A stretch of DNA of 64,000 bases from Nematostella vectensis (GCF_932526225.1 NC_064040.1:12252856-12316855), one strand, 5' to 3'. Shown: positions 44,801 to 56,519, counted from the stretch's first letter. Notes: generated by a model not told the origin, from the letters alone. Numbers and translations are program-made.

Positions 44801-47800
44801 CCCAACTCCGCTATCTAGCGAACACAGGTACCGAGGCACCCGCGCATCAATAGGGAGGCAATAACCAGGTTCCTAGCCCTGCCTTAGTCGGTTACGCTAC
44901 GCACGGCTCGTTGTGACGTAGAGTGAAACATATTGAGGTCTATTCGGGCGCCTTGGGTCTAGCCTGCTTTCAGGCGGTACTCGGTGTTATCATCGCTGAG
45001 AACCCTCTCCGTTCGTTTATCGGGCGCCATCTTGTATTTTAAGCCGCTTGGTTCCTGGGGACGAGCGCAAGCCCCCAGGAACCACGCGGCTTTAAATACA
45101 AGATGGCGCCTGGCGCCCGATCACCGAACCGACTGAGGACTGAGCGTTTTTTCGCTCGCCCCCAGGAACTACGCGGCTTAAAATACAAGATGGCGCCCGA
45201 TCACCGAACTGAGCGGTTTTTCCGCGATGATAGCACCGAGTACCGCCTGCAGTGACAGCAGTGTAATCATCGGCATGCACATGTAAATTACTTCTTTGTG
45301 CTGAAGATAAAAAGTGTACTGAGCTTGTCATAAGAAATAATTCAACATTTTGATACTACCGATCTGCCTACGTAAGACTCACAAAAATATAGCTAGAACA
45401 TCATATATTGTGGAATTTTTTGTGTTTTTGTATGCTGTGAGAATGTATGACCCAGCCGCTGGAGATGTGGTAAATCTAACGTAAAGACCGCTGGGTCTTC
45501 TAGCATGCTGTATCACATGCGTAGCGCCCGCAAAGCCCGCTGGCTGTTCGAACATACTTATATACCTTCAAAGCAAACTCCAGATTCAGCTTGGCGCCAA
45601 CGTTTGTATAAACCGAGTTATTGACAGGATACTGGTACTCATCTGGTGGCATGACGTCATTTATGACGTATTCAGTTGACCCATCACGCGTGCGCACTTT
45701 TGCTCTGCTTGCCCAGTACTCTGCGGTCTGGCACACCAAAGGGAAACCAGTTTTTCTGAGCCAAAGCTCGTCCTTTGTTGCTCTCCAGTAGAGCTTGGCG
45801 GCATGAGCGATATCGGATGTGATGTGAATCTGGTTCTTGCCGTAGACTTCTCCAGGGGACGTCTCTAGTCCGGTGTATGAGCTTTCCCACGGGAACATGG
45901 CGCCTGAAGAAAGATGGAGCAACGTAATAGTTCCGTCATTTTAAAGAATATTTCTAGCTCTTCGCTGCTAAATGAAATTGAAGGGTAACCTTCACATCAT
46001 TCTCACATCTACCCCCAGGGGCTTGCCTAGACTCAAGGTTGGGCCCAGAGAAGTAATTTACTGACCACGGATCAATTAAGCTCAAATCGGCATCCTTAGC
46101 CGATTAGCTGGTATAGGTCACTAGATCCATCCAGACATTGTTTTATCCAATAACATACATAAAATTAATCGTGTTTTTAACTGCCAACGAAGGGTTTAAC
46201 CGGGGAGTCGAATTCATCACGACTCATGAGTAGAGTGGAGTCCGGACCCCTCGGAGCCTTTTTAAAGCACCAAGGAAGGCTGCAGTGAGGGTAACCGAAA
46301 AAAAAAATCTTTCGCGAAAAACACATTGCAACGCGCGCTACGGTGACCACCAATAGATAGTTTTGGGGAAGTTACCCAAATAGCATGCGAGAAACGCATT
46401 TTTAGAGGGGCACTTGCATTGAACGTCTTACAACGAATGTCTTGAACGAATGGGAACTTATTTTTTTGTGTTTTGATGTGAACTTCAAGCATTTCTGTGC
46501 TTCACTGGTTGGCCAGAGATCCCACGAATCAGATAAACCGTTTCCCACATTCTTATTGGCTTACTCCAGAAAACTGTCGAGGTGGCCACGGTCGTGCGTC
46601 GTATCAGATAACACGTTTCCCGCATTCTTATTGGCTTACTTCAGACAATTGTCAAGGTGGCCACGGTAGCTGCCGTTGCATTTAAACACTACTTTACCTT
46701 TGTATCCGAACTTTTTAGCAATTCTTCTGGCTGCTGGAAGCCGGTCGTACCGGTACTGCAGGCTTGCCCTGGCGAGGTCAGGCTGCAGTAGCACAAGAGA
46801 CGGGTACATCCAGATGTCCTGGTCCCAGAAGGTGTGGCCCATGTACTCCTCACCCCCCGGTAACCCCCCTGGACTCAGCCCGTACGGCCAGTCGGCCCGG
46901 GTGGAGCTGAGTATGTTGTACATGCTGCTGTAGATGGCCTGGGAGAGCTCGAGATCACCCTCTACGTCTATGCGCCCTGTGCTCCACAGTTCTGACCATG
47001 CTTCTTTGTGAGTTTCCAGTAAGGAAGATTTCGACCTAGAGAAAAAATATACAATTTAACTTTAACCTTCTCCCTTACAACCAGGGAGTGAGAGTGTTTT
47101 TGAAGTGACACATTGAAAACAGTGCTATGACGCCTAAAGCCGCCAGGAGGGCCCTTGTCAATCCCCCCAGTTTTTTTTTAAAGGAAATGACTAGTAGGGG
47201 CGTGGCTGTGCCCCCATTTGTACCTTTGTAAAGCATCTGACGTACCTATAAGCATCATGCCACTGGCTCAGCGCTTCATTCAGAGGCTCAAACTTGGTGT
47301 CCAAGCTTGTAGTCATAGCTGTGATAAAAGTCCAAGTTTGCTTCTCAGTTAGTTTATTCACCAACAGGGTGGAGGGGACATCACTCCAGACGACTGCCAC
47401 AGTGGGTTGGGTGATACCATCCTCCTCGGTGATATTAACCTTAAAAAATAAAAGAATTAAGAAACCAGCGTTTTCAAGGATATATAATAAGGTGGCTGCA
47501 AAGGCAAACATATTTATAAATAAGTGTAAAAATTTGTGATCATCAGTTTAAGTAAGAACGATTTTTGGCAACCAGGGAGGTTGGGAAGCCTTGATTGTTT
47601 TTTTTTTTTTTTTTTTGCATTTAAAGGAGCGTATCTATGGGGGGGGGGGGGGGCTCTGAGGGATCCGGACCACACCCTGCTCATGTGACGAGATTATTTT
47701 TAACCTTTGGTTGACACCTTCGTTGGTAGTTGTAAGATGGTTAATTTTATTTGTACTTTTGGATAGAAAAAATTTGGACTTAATTTTAATCTGTGATCAG

Positions 47801-48984
47801 TGGCTTACTACTCTGGAACCCACTCTGCGCTTTTCCCCAGACACTATGGCGGATGCCATAATTTGTCTTTTCCGACTTCATCAGCTGACTATCCTCCCCC
47901 AGTTACAGCTACAACCCTTGAGCCCTACCAACCCTACTTGTGCGTCGTGTGACGTGTGATGTCTGGAAGCACGGGTGGCCTAGTGTGTTAGTGCGTCGGC
48001 CTCTCACCGCTGTGGCCCAGGTTCGAATCCTGGCTCAAACTGGGGATTTTTCCTGGTTCCTGCCTTGAATCGAATTTGTCACAAGTGAGTTGAAGTTATT
48101 CTCCCGTGTTTCCAGTCTTCTCGGATAAGGACACTGAACCGGAGGTCCCGTCTCTTCAAGCTGTACTACACTAAACCTGAACCAAAGGGACGTAAAAGAA
48201 CCACTGGGGACGCAATAAACCCTCTGGCAGTGACCACCCCCAGTGACAGTGCTTACTAACCGAGGTTACACTTGAGTTGGAGCCGTGCTCTGTTGTGTCA
48301 ACCTTACCGCTATTTCATATGTGTAATAGTGGTAGAAGCCTTATAAATCATGTCACGAGTTACCTTTCCAACTGCGGCTGTCACGCCATCATCGATTTCC
48401 ACCTCTACAAAGTCAATGTCACGCGATTCATTTCCCCGCCCGTTAAGGATCTCAAGCGTGACCGGGGCAGGACTATCATTACGAGCCTCAATCTCAACAA
48501 CAAGTACATGCTTGCGTGACCGATGAGCGTAGATCCGTTGCTCGATTCGAAGATGAGCTCCGTTGAACCAGTGATAAAATACCCCTTGCGAGACATCTAA
48601 AGCGTACGAATGCTTTCCTTGTATTCCTTTAACTTTGTAGTTTATAGCAACTTGAGACGGTATTCGCGCTCTGTGAGTATGCTCGTAAAAGTAAACAGGA
48701 TAGACCTTAGACTTCTTTGGGTTCGCTTTCCCGCTGAAAACTCCTGAGATGTGTATGGAATCGCTGTAGATGACAGTACCTATGTAACCATTTCCGACAG
48801 ACGGCATCAAATTCCCCGGTTTGCTATCTCTCACAGTAACTGTGCTTAGGTTTTGCGGGAGCTCTTCCGTGGAAAAGCGCACTGGCGTGTTATAGCCGCC
48901 ATTTCTACTGCCAAGACTCATGGCTTGGGCAGACAGCATTAGGCTGGAATAGAATAGCAAATGCGTTACTGTCACACAATCCAT
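41810..48984 (-). CDS. PGGHG: Protein-glucosylgalactosylhydroxylysine glucosidase (GH65), seven exons
   Basis: The enzyme removes glucose from the Glc-Gal-hydroxylysine glycan of collagens. Exons are 48984-48364, 47439-47246, 47035-46698, 45903-45566, 43639-43454, 42833-42672 and 42259-41810, all GT-AG. The frame closes at 762 residues (human about 737). Family stretches in order: HISGVFSGKA, YAHRSRKHVL, GLSPGGLPGG, GHTFWDQDIWMYP (342-345 WDQD), DVMPPDEYQYPVNNSVYTN (Glu near 473, the proposed general acid), HPEFEGYERG, FAIGWLELG, FKIWTE and GAVNFITGAGGFLQ. Unlike the human enzyme it starts with a hydrophobic signal-like sequence (MDCVTVTHLLFYSSLMLSA). It also ends in a hydrophobic tail (GLSVTGVLCSLLAFV) resembling a GPI-anchor signal or a short anchor. 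Confidence 0.93.
43260..43330. mobile_element. MITE relic with 'GTAGCGTATCTAC' end, in a PGGHG intron
   Basis: A G-run/C-run hairpin ends in CCCGTAGATACGCTACTGG, the same kind of end as the element at 27502-27656. The left end was not found, so this is probably a partial copy. Confidence 0.5.
43660..43935. repeat. About 48-bp minisatellite in PGGHG intron 4
   Basis: Five or six imperfect units, each with CAGAAAAGGTGCAAGGCTAG then AAAACG...ACATAACA, start next to the exon at 43639-43454. Confidence 0.75.
44971..45249. mobile_element. 279-bp TIR element in PGGHG intron 4
   Basis: It begins CAGGCGGTACTCGGTG and ends CACCGAGTACCGCCTG, with inverted similarity continuing about 90 bases. The motif GGGCGCCATCTTGTATTTTA is present three times, in both orientations, showing one arm is partly duplicated. 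No coding frame. Confidence 0.88.
46523..46672. repeat. About 75-bp tandem duplication in PGGHG intron 3
   Basis: ATCAGATAA..CGTTTCCC..CATTCTTATTGGCTTACT and AAGGTGGCCACGG occur twice in tandem just before exon 3. Confidence 0.8.
47968..48312 (+). mobile_element. tRNA-derived SINE, copy 2, in PGGHG intron 1
   Basis: It matches the SINE at 36182 from the tRNA-like head (GCACGGGTGGCCTAGTGTGT, B box GGTTCGAATCC) through the body to about 48312. It is antisense to PGGHG and ends about 50 bases before the exon 1 donor. The conserved boxes and modest divergence from copy 1 suggest a once-active family. Confidence 0.88.
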
Positions 48985-50416
48985 TTCTGTGACAGAGTTA
49001 CACTACAATTTTTTTTCCGCGTTCGGCGCAAGGCAAGCTTAAAACCGAGGTAAAATGCTATATAGTAAACGGGCTCAATAAGCAGCCATTTAAGGCTAAT
49101 GGATGGCCCTGAGATAAAGTGTCAATTTTCACAATAGATGTGTATTTTCTTTTGACGTTTCTAGGGTCCCTATTCTTCTACTGTCGATCTGTCAGTCGAA
49201 AATCAAAAACACAGAAACGAGGCTACCGAGGAAGACTGGGGCAAAGTTCTTCGAGAATCTTGTGTATAGAAGTTTGGCAGAGTGTATTCCTTTAATTTTT
49301 GGCATTTCTGTCCTTTAAATGGCTAAGAAAAGTAGATTAGAAGCTGGGTAACAATTTTTTTAAGCTATATTCAAGGTAAGAACCAAAGGTTTTGGTTATC
49401 CGCCGTTTCTCTTGTTGGATAACATTGAATTCATCATCGCCCTCTTTTGCAGCTTTTGTCCGGCTGAATCACTCGCATTCTCCGCTTACTGCGATATGAA
49501 TCCATTATGTTGAGGAAAATATTCGTTTCTCTTCTAAGCTATATGTCAAAAATATCTGCCATATATATTTTTTGTTCCTATGGTTAAGTTGAGTCTCTTT
49601 GTCAAACACAGGTAACCCAATGTGTGGTATTTGTGTCTCCATGATAAGTTGTATTTATTCCATTATAAGTAAGTGAGTGAATTTGTGTGTTAAATATCCT
49701 GTCAACATTTGATAATTTCTTTCTCATGAAGGCTGAGAATACCTGGTCCCCTTTACTTGGTACTAAAGATGTTATAAATGTTCACTTTTCAAATATATGT
49801 TCTGTAATGTTTACATTTCGTAAGCTTATCTTGTTTTGATCATACTTTAGCAGCTAGTGTGTATGGCATTTTTGATGATGATTATGATGATGAAGTTGCA
49901 TGCATTGGTTGTAGTATTCAACTGTTAAACAGCACAAAAACCCTTTACTTGTGCTAGTCAAACCAGGCAAGAATTAAAAATTCAGTAATTAACATTTGAA
50001 TGTCAAAATGCTCAGATATAATTTATGCCTTGCTCACAGACAGCTTACTGATGCCATTGATAATAAGCTACTAGTTATCTGGATGCTTTATCTAGAAACT
50101 ACTGATATCTGTTGCAATGTACCTTCAGAATGAAAACATTGCCATTAGTAGAATTTATCTGCTTGAAAGAATGTTCAAAACCTGTATTAGTGCCTTTAAG
50201 ACAAAAAGTGAAGTAAGGGATTTAAAAAGGTTTTAATCAGTAAAATCATCCACTGGAAATAACTGCATCAGATTAATGCTTATATTGGAAAGTCAAATGA
50301 TTTGGATTGCTAAGAACCGCTATTTCCATTAATTGCAGGTACATTTTTTGTTATACCCACCATTCATATTGCGGAAAGTCGATTAAATTGTTAGAAATTT
50401 CAATTTGATTTGCAGA
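48985..50416. promoter_or_regulatory. Shared head-to-head upstream region of PGGHG and C6orf120
   Basis: The two genes diverge from this interval. A donor-like TTCAAG|GTAAGA at 49375/49376 and the acceptor TTTGCAG just before the C6orf120 start suggest a noncoding C6orf120 exon ending near 49375. Promoters of both genes would then share about 49.0-49.3 kb. No TATA box is obvious. Confidence 0.45.
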
Positions 50417-50929
50417 ATGAATCCCGATGCAATGCAGGGTAGATACAGCGCTCCTTTATTCTTATTACTCTGGCTTTTCTTCCTCCATGGCACTCTATGT
50501 GAGCAAGTCCTTCAGACATTTACAGGAGAGATCGGTGCAGGGAATTACACCTACTTCACACTTAATCGCGAAGGAGAGATAACCCTAATCTTGGAGAGCA
50601 CAGAGGGTGATGCCGACCTCTATATATCACAGAACGTAGCCAAGCCTGATTATGAGAATTATGACCTTCAATCGTCAACATGCGGCCAAGACGTGGTCAC
50701 CATTCCTGTGGAATTTAAGAGGCCAATTGGCATTGGCGTACTTGGCCATGCTAACTCACCGCTGTCAAAGTACACCATGACAGTCGTTGTAGATTATGGA
50801 ACAGGCATGGCAGAGGATAAGAATCGATGGTACTCTGCATCTGAGGAAGGTGGTGAACCACAAGAAGAGTCTTTGATTTGGATGATTTTTGTTGGAATTC
50901 TTAAGATTATTTTTGAAATATTGCTATAG
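50417..50929 (+). CDS. C6orf120: C6orf120 / UPF0669 family secreted protein
   Basis: A 170-residue protein. ATG 50417 follows a splice acceptor (TTTGCAG|A) directly. A signal peptide (SAPLFLLLWLFFLHGTLC) is followed by the family core: GQIGAGNYTYF-like GEIGAGNYTYFTLN, EGDADLYIS, YDLQSSTCGQD, RPIGIGVLGH. It ends with ESLIWMIFVGILKIIFEILL, the hydrophobic C-terminal segment conserved in the human protein. Two N-glycosylation motifs are possible. The human protein is secreted or membrane-associated and of unclear molecular role. A polyadenylation signal AATAAA lies at 51254. Confidence 0.93.
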   Translation: MNPDAMQGRYSAPLFLLLWLFFLHGTLCEQVLQTFTGEIGAGNYTYFTLNREGEITLILESTEGDADLYISQNVAKPDYENYDLQSSTCGQDVVTIPVEFKRPIGIGVLGHANSPLSKYTMTVVVDYGTGMAEDKNRWYSASEEGGEPQEESLIWMIFVGILKIIFEILL

Positions 50930-51849
50930 TTAATAAGGGCCATTATTTAAGCTTGTTTTGAGGTACACCATCAGGGAGGTTTGGAGAGGTTAATTTTAGA
51001 CAAGGGTTTCTTGCTGTAGCACTTCTTGCATGGTCCAGCAAGGGTTAAAATGGAAACTGGTAGTCAACTTTATTTGAGGCCAGGAAATAGGACCAGTTGC
51101 ATTATTTCAGCTACCAAGATCTGTTATTCACCCCCCCCCCCCCCCCCCATCCCTCCCCTTCCCTTCAAGACCCTGGATGGACAAACATTATTAGACAAGA
51201 AAGGACTAAAAAAGCACAAATAACAGGTAACCCGGTAACAGGGTTTAGAGACAAATAAAGAACGATAATTTTCCCAAGCTAGTAACCCATCTCAGGTACA
51301 TATAAAACCATAAGGATAGGACAATTCTGCTTTAATCTGTGGAAAGTCTTGGCTTCTGTGTGCTAGGTAGAGACACAGGAAAATTAAACCCTCTCCAAAT
51401 CTTCGCTATGCAAGGGTATAGATTCAGGGAGGGTTTATTTGGTGGCTATCCCTCCCCTGCCTCCTTGATAAATCTCTGAGACATTTTTATTATCCTTTTC
51501 CTTTTTTTGTGTGTTCATGTCTTGGTTTGTCTACACCCTTTTATAGATTCTGGACCTGTAAGTGCCATGGCCCTGTATTTGCTGTGTGGCAACCATACAT
51601 ATCAAGGAGGAGTTTCATAATAAGAGATGACTAACATAACTGTACTTTACCCTTGGTTGAAGATTTAAGTTATCAATAAAAATTTAAGTGAAACAAAAAT
51701 CTGACAAATAAATGGGAGTTTTTAACATTCTAATTGCATCCCACAGAACCCAAGGTTAGCGTAGTAAGGAAAGGGGAGGGGTAGATGGCCCCCCCTCCAC
51801 CCTCTTCCTTGTTAAGCTGACCCCCCTCTAATTGTGATTTAGAGTAGTG
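50930..51849. other. 3' UTR of C6orf120 and spacer
   Basis: AATAAA at 51254 likely ends the gene. A poly-C run lies at 51130-51148. No gene is supported in the remainder. Confidence 0.5.
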
Positions 51850-52740
51850 TTTGTTGTACCTAGTGTCTTTTACCCAGATAGAGGGGATATCTGTATAGAG
51901 GGTGGTTGGGGATATGCTCTCCCAGTAAAATATTGACAATTTCAAGTTTCTTTTCTAGTGTTATCTTTTATCCAGATTGAGGGGATATCTGTATAGAGGG
52001 TGGTTGGGGATATGCTTTCCCAGTAAAATATTGACAATTTCAAGTTTTTTTTCTAGTGTTATCTTTTACCCAGAAAGAGGGGATATCTGTATAGAGGGTG
52101 GTTGGGGATATGCTCTCCCAGTAAAATATTGACAATTTCAAGTTTTTTTTTTCTAGTGTTATCTTTTACCCAGAAAGAGGGGATATCTGTATAGAGGGTG
52201 GTTGGGGATATGCTCTCCCAGTAAAATATTGACAATTTCAAGTTTTTTTTCTAGTGTTATCTTTTACCTAGATAGAGGGGATATCTGTATAGAGGGTGGT
52301 TGGGGATATGCTCTCCCAGTAAAATATTGACAATTTCAAGTTTTTTTTCTAGTGTTATCTTTTACCCAGATAGAGGGGTTATCTGTATAGAGGGTGGTTG
52401 GGGATATGCTCTCCCAGTAAAATATTGACAATTTCAAGTTTCTTTTCTAGTGTTATCTTTTACCTAGATAGAGGGGATATCTGTATAGAGGGTGGTTGGG
52501 GATATGCTCTCCCAGTAAAATATTGACAATTTCAAGTTTTTTTTCTGGTGTTATCTTTTACCCAGAAAGAGGGGATATCTGTATAGGGATATAGGGATAT
52601 CTGTCTGGGGATATGCTCTACCAGTAAAATATTGACAATTTCAAGTTTTTTTTCTAGTGTTATCTTTTACCCAGATAGAAGCAGGGGATATCTGTATAGA
52701 GGGTGGTTGGGATATGCTTTACCAGTAAAATATTGACAAT
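51850..52740. repeat. 98-bp minisatellite, about nine units
   Basis: Unit starts (GAGGGGATATCTG) at 51881, 51979, 52077, 52177, 52275, 52373, 52471 and 52569 show a 98-base period with 2-base slips in a poly-T tract. Units share TAGAGGGTGGTTGGGGATAT and CAGTAAAATATTGACAATTT. The last two units are rearranged. No coding role. Confidence 0.95.
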
Positions 52741-53473
52741 TCCAAGGTTCTGTTAAAGACACAGAAAATAGGAAAAACTTTAATAAGAAATAGTATTCAT
52801 TTTCTCTCTAATTCTTCCACATATTTTAAATATTTTCATACTACTGATCTGGAAAGTGGGTGTTGGGCCAACCCTCTCCTTGTCCCACTTATCTCCACAT
52901 TGTTCATCACCTGAGATAGCCACCACAAAGCTTAGACAGTTGTGGGGTTGGGTAGGTTTTGCAAAAAGATTTAAATCTCATGATTTTTTTAAATGAGGGC
53001 CCTTGTGCCCCTTCCCCCCCCCCCCCCCCCAATCCGCCTGTCTGTCAACAAAATCTTTCTTCTTAAAAAGCTCAGCAACTTTCAGAAGCAATTCCTTTTA
53101 ACTTTGTTAATAAGGGCCGACCATACTTTGGAGAGGGGAGGCTTTTTTTGTATATTTTTACGAAGCATTTGGCAAGAAATGTTTTTACAATGCAGGATTT
53201 TTTTTTTGTCCAACCAATTAGTGCAGCGTATTTTTTTTTAAAGGCCACCATGCCCCCTAAAAAGTCAAATGGTCGGCTCCTAAAGATTTCTTATTCATTA
53301 TCTAGCCAACTAGCTAGTATATATACCTAGTCCGAGCTAATACCTTTTTGATGAGAACATCCAGCCTGAGATTTCACCAAATTTTAAGAACATGCCGAGG
53401 CTCGGGTAGCAGAAAAACTTTTCTTTTTCAGTCCTGATGCATTGTAAAATTGTGCTTATAGTAACAACCTTAT
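52741..53473. other. Spacer after the minisatellite
   Basis: A poly-C run lies at 53013-53030 and T-rich tracts elsewhere. No gene is supported. Confidence 0.4.
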
Positions 53474-53934
53474 TATGCACTATAGTAAATTAAACCCCCC
53501 ACCCCCATGGTCCCGGGGAAGGGTGGGGGGTTAGACTTTTGACCCTGTACAAAACCGAGAAAAGCCCCTACCCCCTCGGGACAAAACAGCAGTTAAATGC
53601 CCCTACCCCTTGGGATGCAAACTCTAATCTTCATCTGGCATTATTTTTTCAATATTTGTTTTTGCACATGTCACCACGCAGCATGCCACACGCTGATACA
53701 TGGAATTGCTTGTTACAGAGGAGCCTCAAGCCAGAAACTAACATGATATTTGTGACACTATTCACTTGTCCCAAACCCCCACAGTGGGGAGTCTTAGAGT
53801 AAAAAACCGTACATTCCCCCACCCCCTTGGGACAGATTCTCGTTCAAAAGTGCTCTGAACCCCCACCCTAACCCCACACTGTCCCGGGACCATGGGGGTG
53901 GGGGTTTCAAATGACTAGTGCATATTGCTATTGA
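53474..53934. mobile_element. About 460-bp TIR element with 'CCCCCATGGTCCCGGG' ends
   Basis: The left end TATGCACTATAGTAAATT...ACCCCCATGGTCCCGGG mirrors the right end CCCGGGACCATGGGGGT...AATGACTAGTGCATA. The TIR is about 40 bases. The interior has further C-rich inverted motifs (CCCCTACCCC..GGGAC) but no coding frame. Confidence 0.85.
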
Positions 53935-54188
53935 TCATTAGTGTGATTCTCTTCCTAATAATTCTTGGATATTTTATTCTTATATACACTAAAATTTAGG
54001 AACATCGTTAATTTAAGAACATATCCCAAAAATAAGAACGGCCCAGCCTCAACTGAAAATTAGACGTTATTATAAAAAAAGAGTGTAGTAATTTAATTTA
54101 AGTAAATTTTCATTTTGTGTAACCATCTTCCTTGACAAATCGTTGCGCATTCTTTATGTGATTATTCCAACCACTGTAGCTTCTTCGT

Positions 54189-54536
54189 TTAGATACATAA
54201 AAGCAAATTGGTAGAATTCTCAGTGACAAATTTAAGGGCCAACTCACATTGACTGCTCGTTTGACTGTTTACGAGCTTTGAATTGTAGAAGCGACTTATT
54301 GTTCTCAATGCGTCGCTCACTTCATTCGGCAATGGTTCGTTTAGAAGTAGGGGTCTCAGCGATGTTTGTGTCGACGTTGTTGTATTTGTAGATTTCGGTA
54401 CGACGTCGCTTTTTTGGTGTAGAGCAGCAATAAGAAGGACTATTAATAAGAAGGCGTTTAACACAACAAGAATAAAGCACAGTCGAGCTTTCTTTGCCTT
54501 CTGAATAAAGGAATTCTTCCTTTTCTCGCTTGCCAT
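54189..54536 (-). CDS. Possible first exon of a type II membrane protein
   Basis: From ATG 54536 the frame encodes a basic cytoplasmic stretch, one strong transmembrane helix (LCFILVVLNAFLLIVLLIAA, near 19-38) and a Ser/Thr-rich luminal stem with NTT and NST motifs: the layout of Golgi type II enzymes or small signal-anchor proteins. The frame ends at 54189, but a good splice donor (CAAT|GTGAGT) lies at about 54244, so this may be exon 1 of a longer gene. No matching downstream exon is evident to the left; the interval is filled by a transposon and a minisatellite. Confidence 0.45.
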   Translation of the reverse strand: MASEKRKNSFIQKAKKARLCFILVVLNAFLLIVLLIAALHQKSDVVPKSTNTTTSTQTSLRPLLLNEPLPNEVSDALRTISRFYNSKLVNSQTSSQCELALKFVTENSTNLLLCI

Positions 54537-55287
54537 CTTGCCTCTAGATCAAATGCTTGACTTGCGATAACGAAATTTCTTCGCCGGCGTTTCTTATGGC
54601 CTTATGGAAAACCATTTCTATTCAGGACATCGCGTCTGTGATCACAGCCAACCTTAACACTAAAGTTTCAGTATTTTCAAGCTTAAACATTGGCATTATT
54701 CTGGTGTTTTCGAATGTTTTGATATCTCCAAGGGTCACAGTCAGAGGAGGTCACTATCCTCGTAATGGCGGCTAGTTCCGGTTGGTTTAACCTTGTGTTA
54801 GTAAACGCTTGCGTTATGAAGCGACCGTGACGCCACAAAAGGTGAGACCCCTTGACTTTTTATCCTATGGTGATGATATACAAATTACGATGTTAATTTA
54901 TTTCAGTCTAGCGCATTATGAGACGTAAATCGCCGATTTTTCAAACGGCCTTATGTTTTTGCATTTCACGTGTTTGTCGCAAAACTGGTCTCAAATCAAA
55001 GATATTTGGCTGCATGTCAATTTGAGATTTTTTGGTTTCAATACGATCTAGCGGTTAAATAGACAGCAGGTATTGAAAAAAAAATAAAAAAAAAACGCAA
55101 AAAAAACTCCATGATTTAGCTTGTTATGGGACTTCGAATTCCGGTCAAAATTTGCCTCCATTCACGAAGTCATGGCAGGAAACGAAGACGGAGGTGTGAT
55201 AAGAATCGACTTAAAAACTGACTTTAAATCCCTTGCCTTGGGAATTTATCAATATGTTTGTATTGTTTGTTTTTTTTTTATCCTAGA
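54537..55287. promoter_or_regulatory. Divergent upstream region
   Basis: This lies between the minus-strand membrane-protein exon and the plus-strand SANT-like gene. An acceptor-like TTTTATCCTAG precedes the ATG at 55288, so a noncoding exon of the right-hand gene may lie here. An A-rich tract occurs at 55075-55105. Confidence 0.35.
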
Positions 55288-56519
55288 ATGGAAGCCAGTG
55301 GCACAAAACGGCCAGTGGAAGCTACCGGCGACACGCCAAAGAAGGATAGCAAATTAAGGAGAAAACCGACTTCGACTTCTTCACGCCGACGATCTTTACA
55401 ATACGGCGCTTCAACTCCGAAGAGCCTGTTACGAGAAAGGTAGTGCATTTGCTTCATGTTGATAGGATACAATTTAGAGAGGGGCGGTTTTTTTTCATGT
55501 TGTGAAATACTATAATAAAAGCTGACTCAATGTTCCTTTTTCTTTAGAGATCTGTGAGTTCCCCTGCTAAATACAACAAGTGGACAAAGGAGGAAAATCG
55601 CGCTCTAATAGAGTTTATGTCTAACGCAAAGAGCGACCCTAGCTATTGCTGGCCAGATAAAGCGAGCGAGTGGCCTCTTTCAACACAAACCATGTGCTTT
55701 GGGCGGATGCTGCCAAACACATCCAAACAGCAACATCTTCAAATTTTGTTTTAACAAGTAAGTTTATAAAATATTAATGTATTTGTAAACCAACAATTTT
55801 CAAAATTTGAGCCTGCAACAGAAAAATTGTACTAACACTTTTGATACAGAGGATGGTAAACATATTTTAAAAATAGAGGGTTCAAGATCACAGTATAGTT
55901 TTAATCAATTGCCTATTTCATTTTGCGTGATCAGATACTCGTGTGCGCTCCCAGCTTGTTTGCCGCCTTCAAAAAAAAGCACAAGCTAATTGCCGATGCA
56001 GAGGATTACTATGGACTTTCACTGGCATCCTGCCTGGAGGAACTAGACATTAGCCAGGAACTCACACTGAAGACCAGTGGAGTGAATAAGAAAACCCAAA
56101 CAGACCCTGCCCCTGTGCCGTCTGCAAGGGACAAGGAAGTCCAAACAGTAGCTCCCCCTTGTACACAGCCTGACGAATCCACCTGCCACCACCGCTGGCC
56201 CCCCTCCTCCTCCTGATCTGTCAGTCTCTTCAATCATCCCATCCCAGACTCTGCTTGCTGGCCATCTCTTCCTGAACCTGGCAACTTTAAAAGGGTCTGG
56301 ACAGCAATCCTGGGAGTAATGTGTCTCAATCGCTGAGTGCAATGAGGAATTTGCAAGAAAGAAATAAGCCAAACCTTCCGTGGAAGCTGGTGTACTGCCT
56401 CGCCACTAGACGTCCAGATAGCGAGACCGCACTGCTGCCCATGGACCGCATGCCGTTTGGTCTATTACAGTATCAAATAGAATTCTTCGCATGTACGAAC
56501 ATAATGCAGGTAATATATA

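Noticed and set aside
47711-47959. 82-codon frame in PGGHG intron 1
   Set aside because: No ATG context, domain or splice support; adjacent to a SINE.
52059-52241. Repeated frames in the 98-bp minisatellite
   Set aside because: Repeat translation only.
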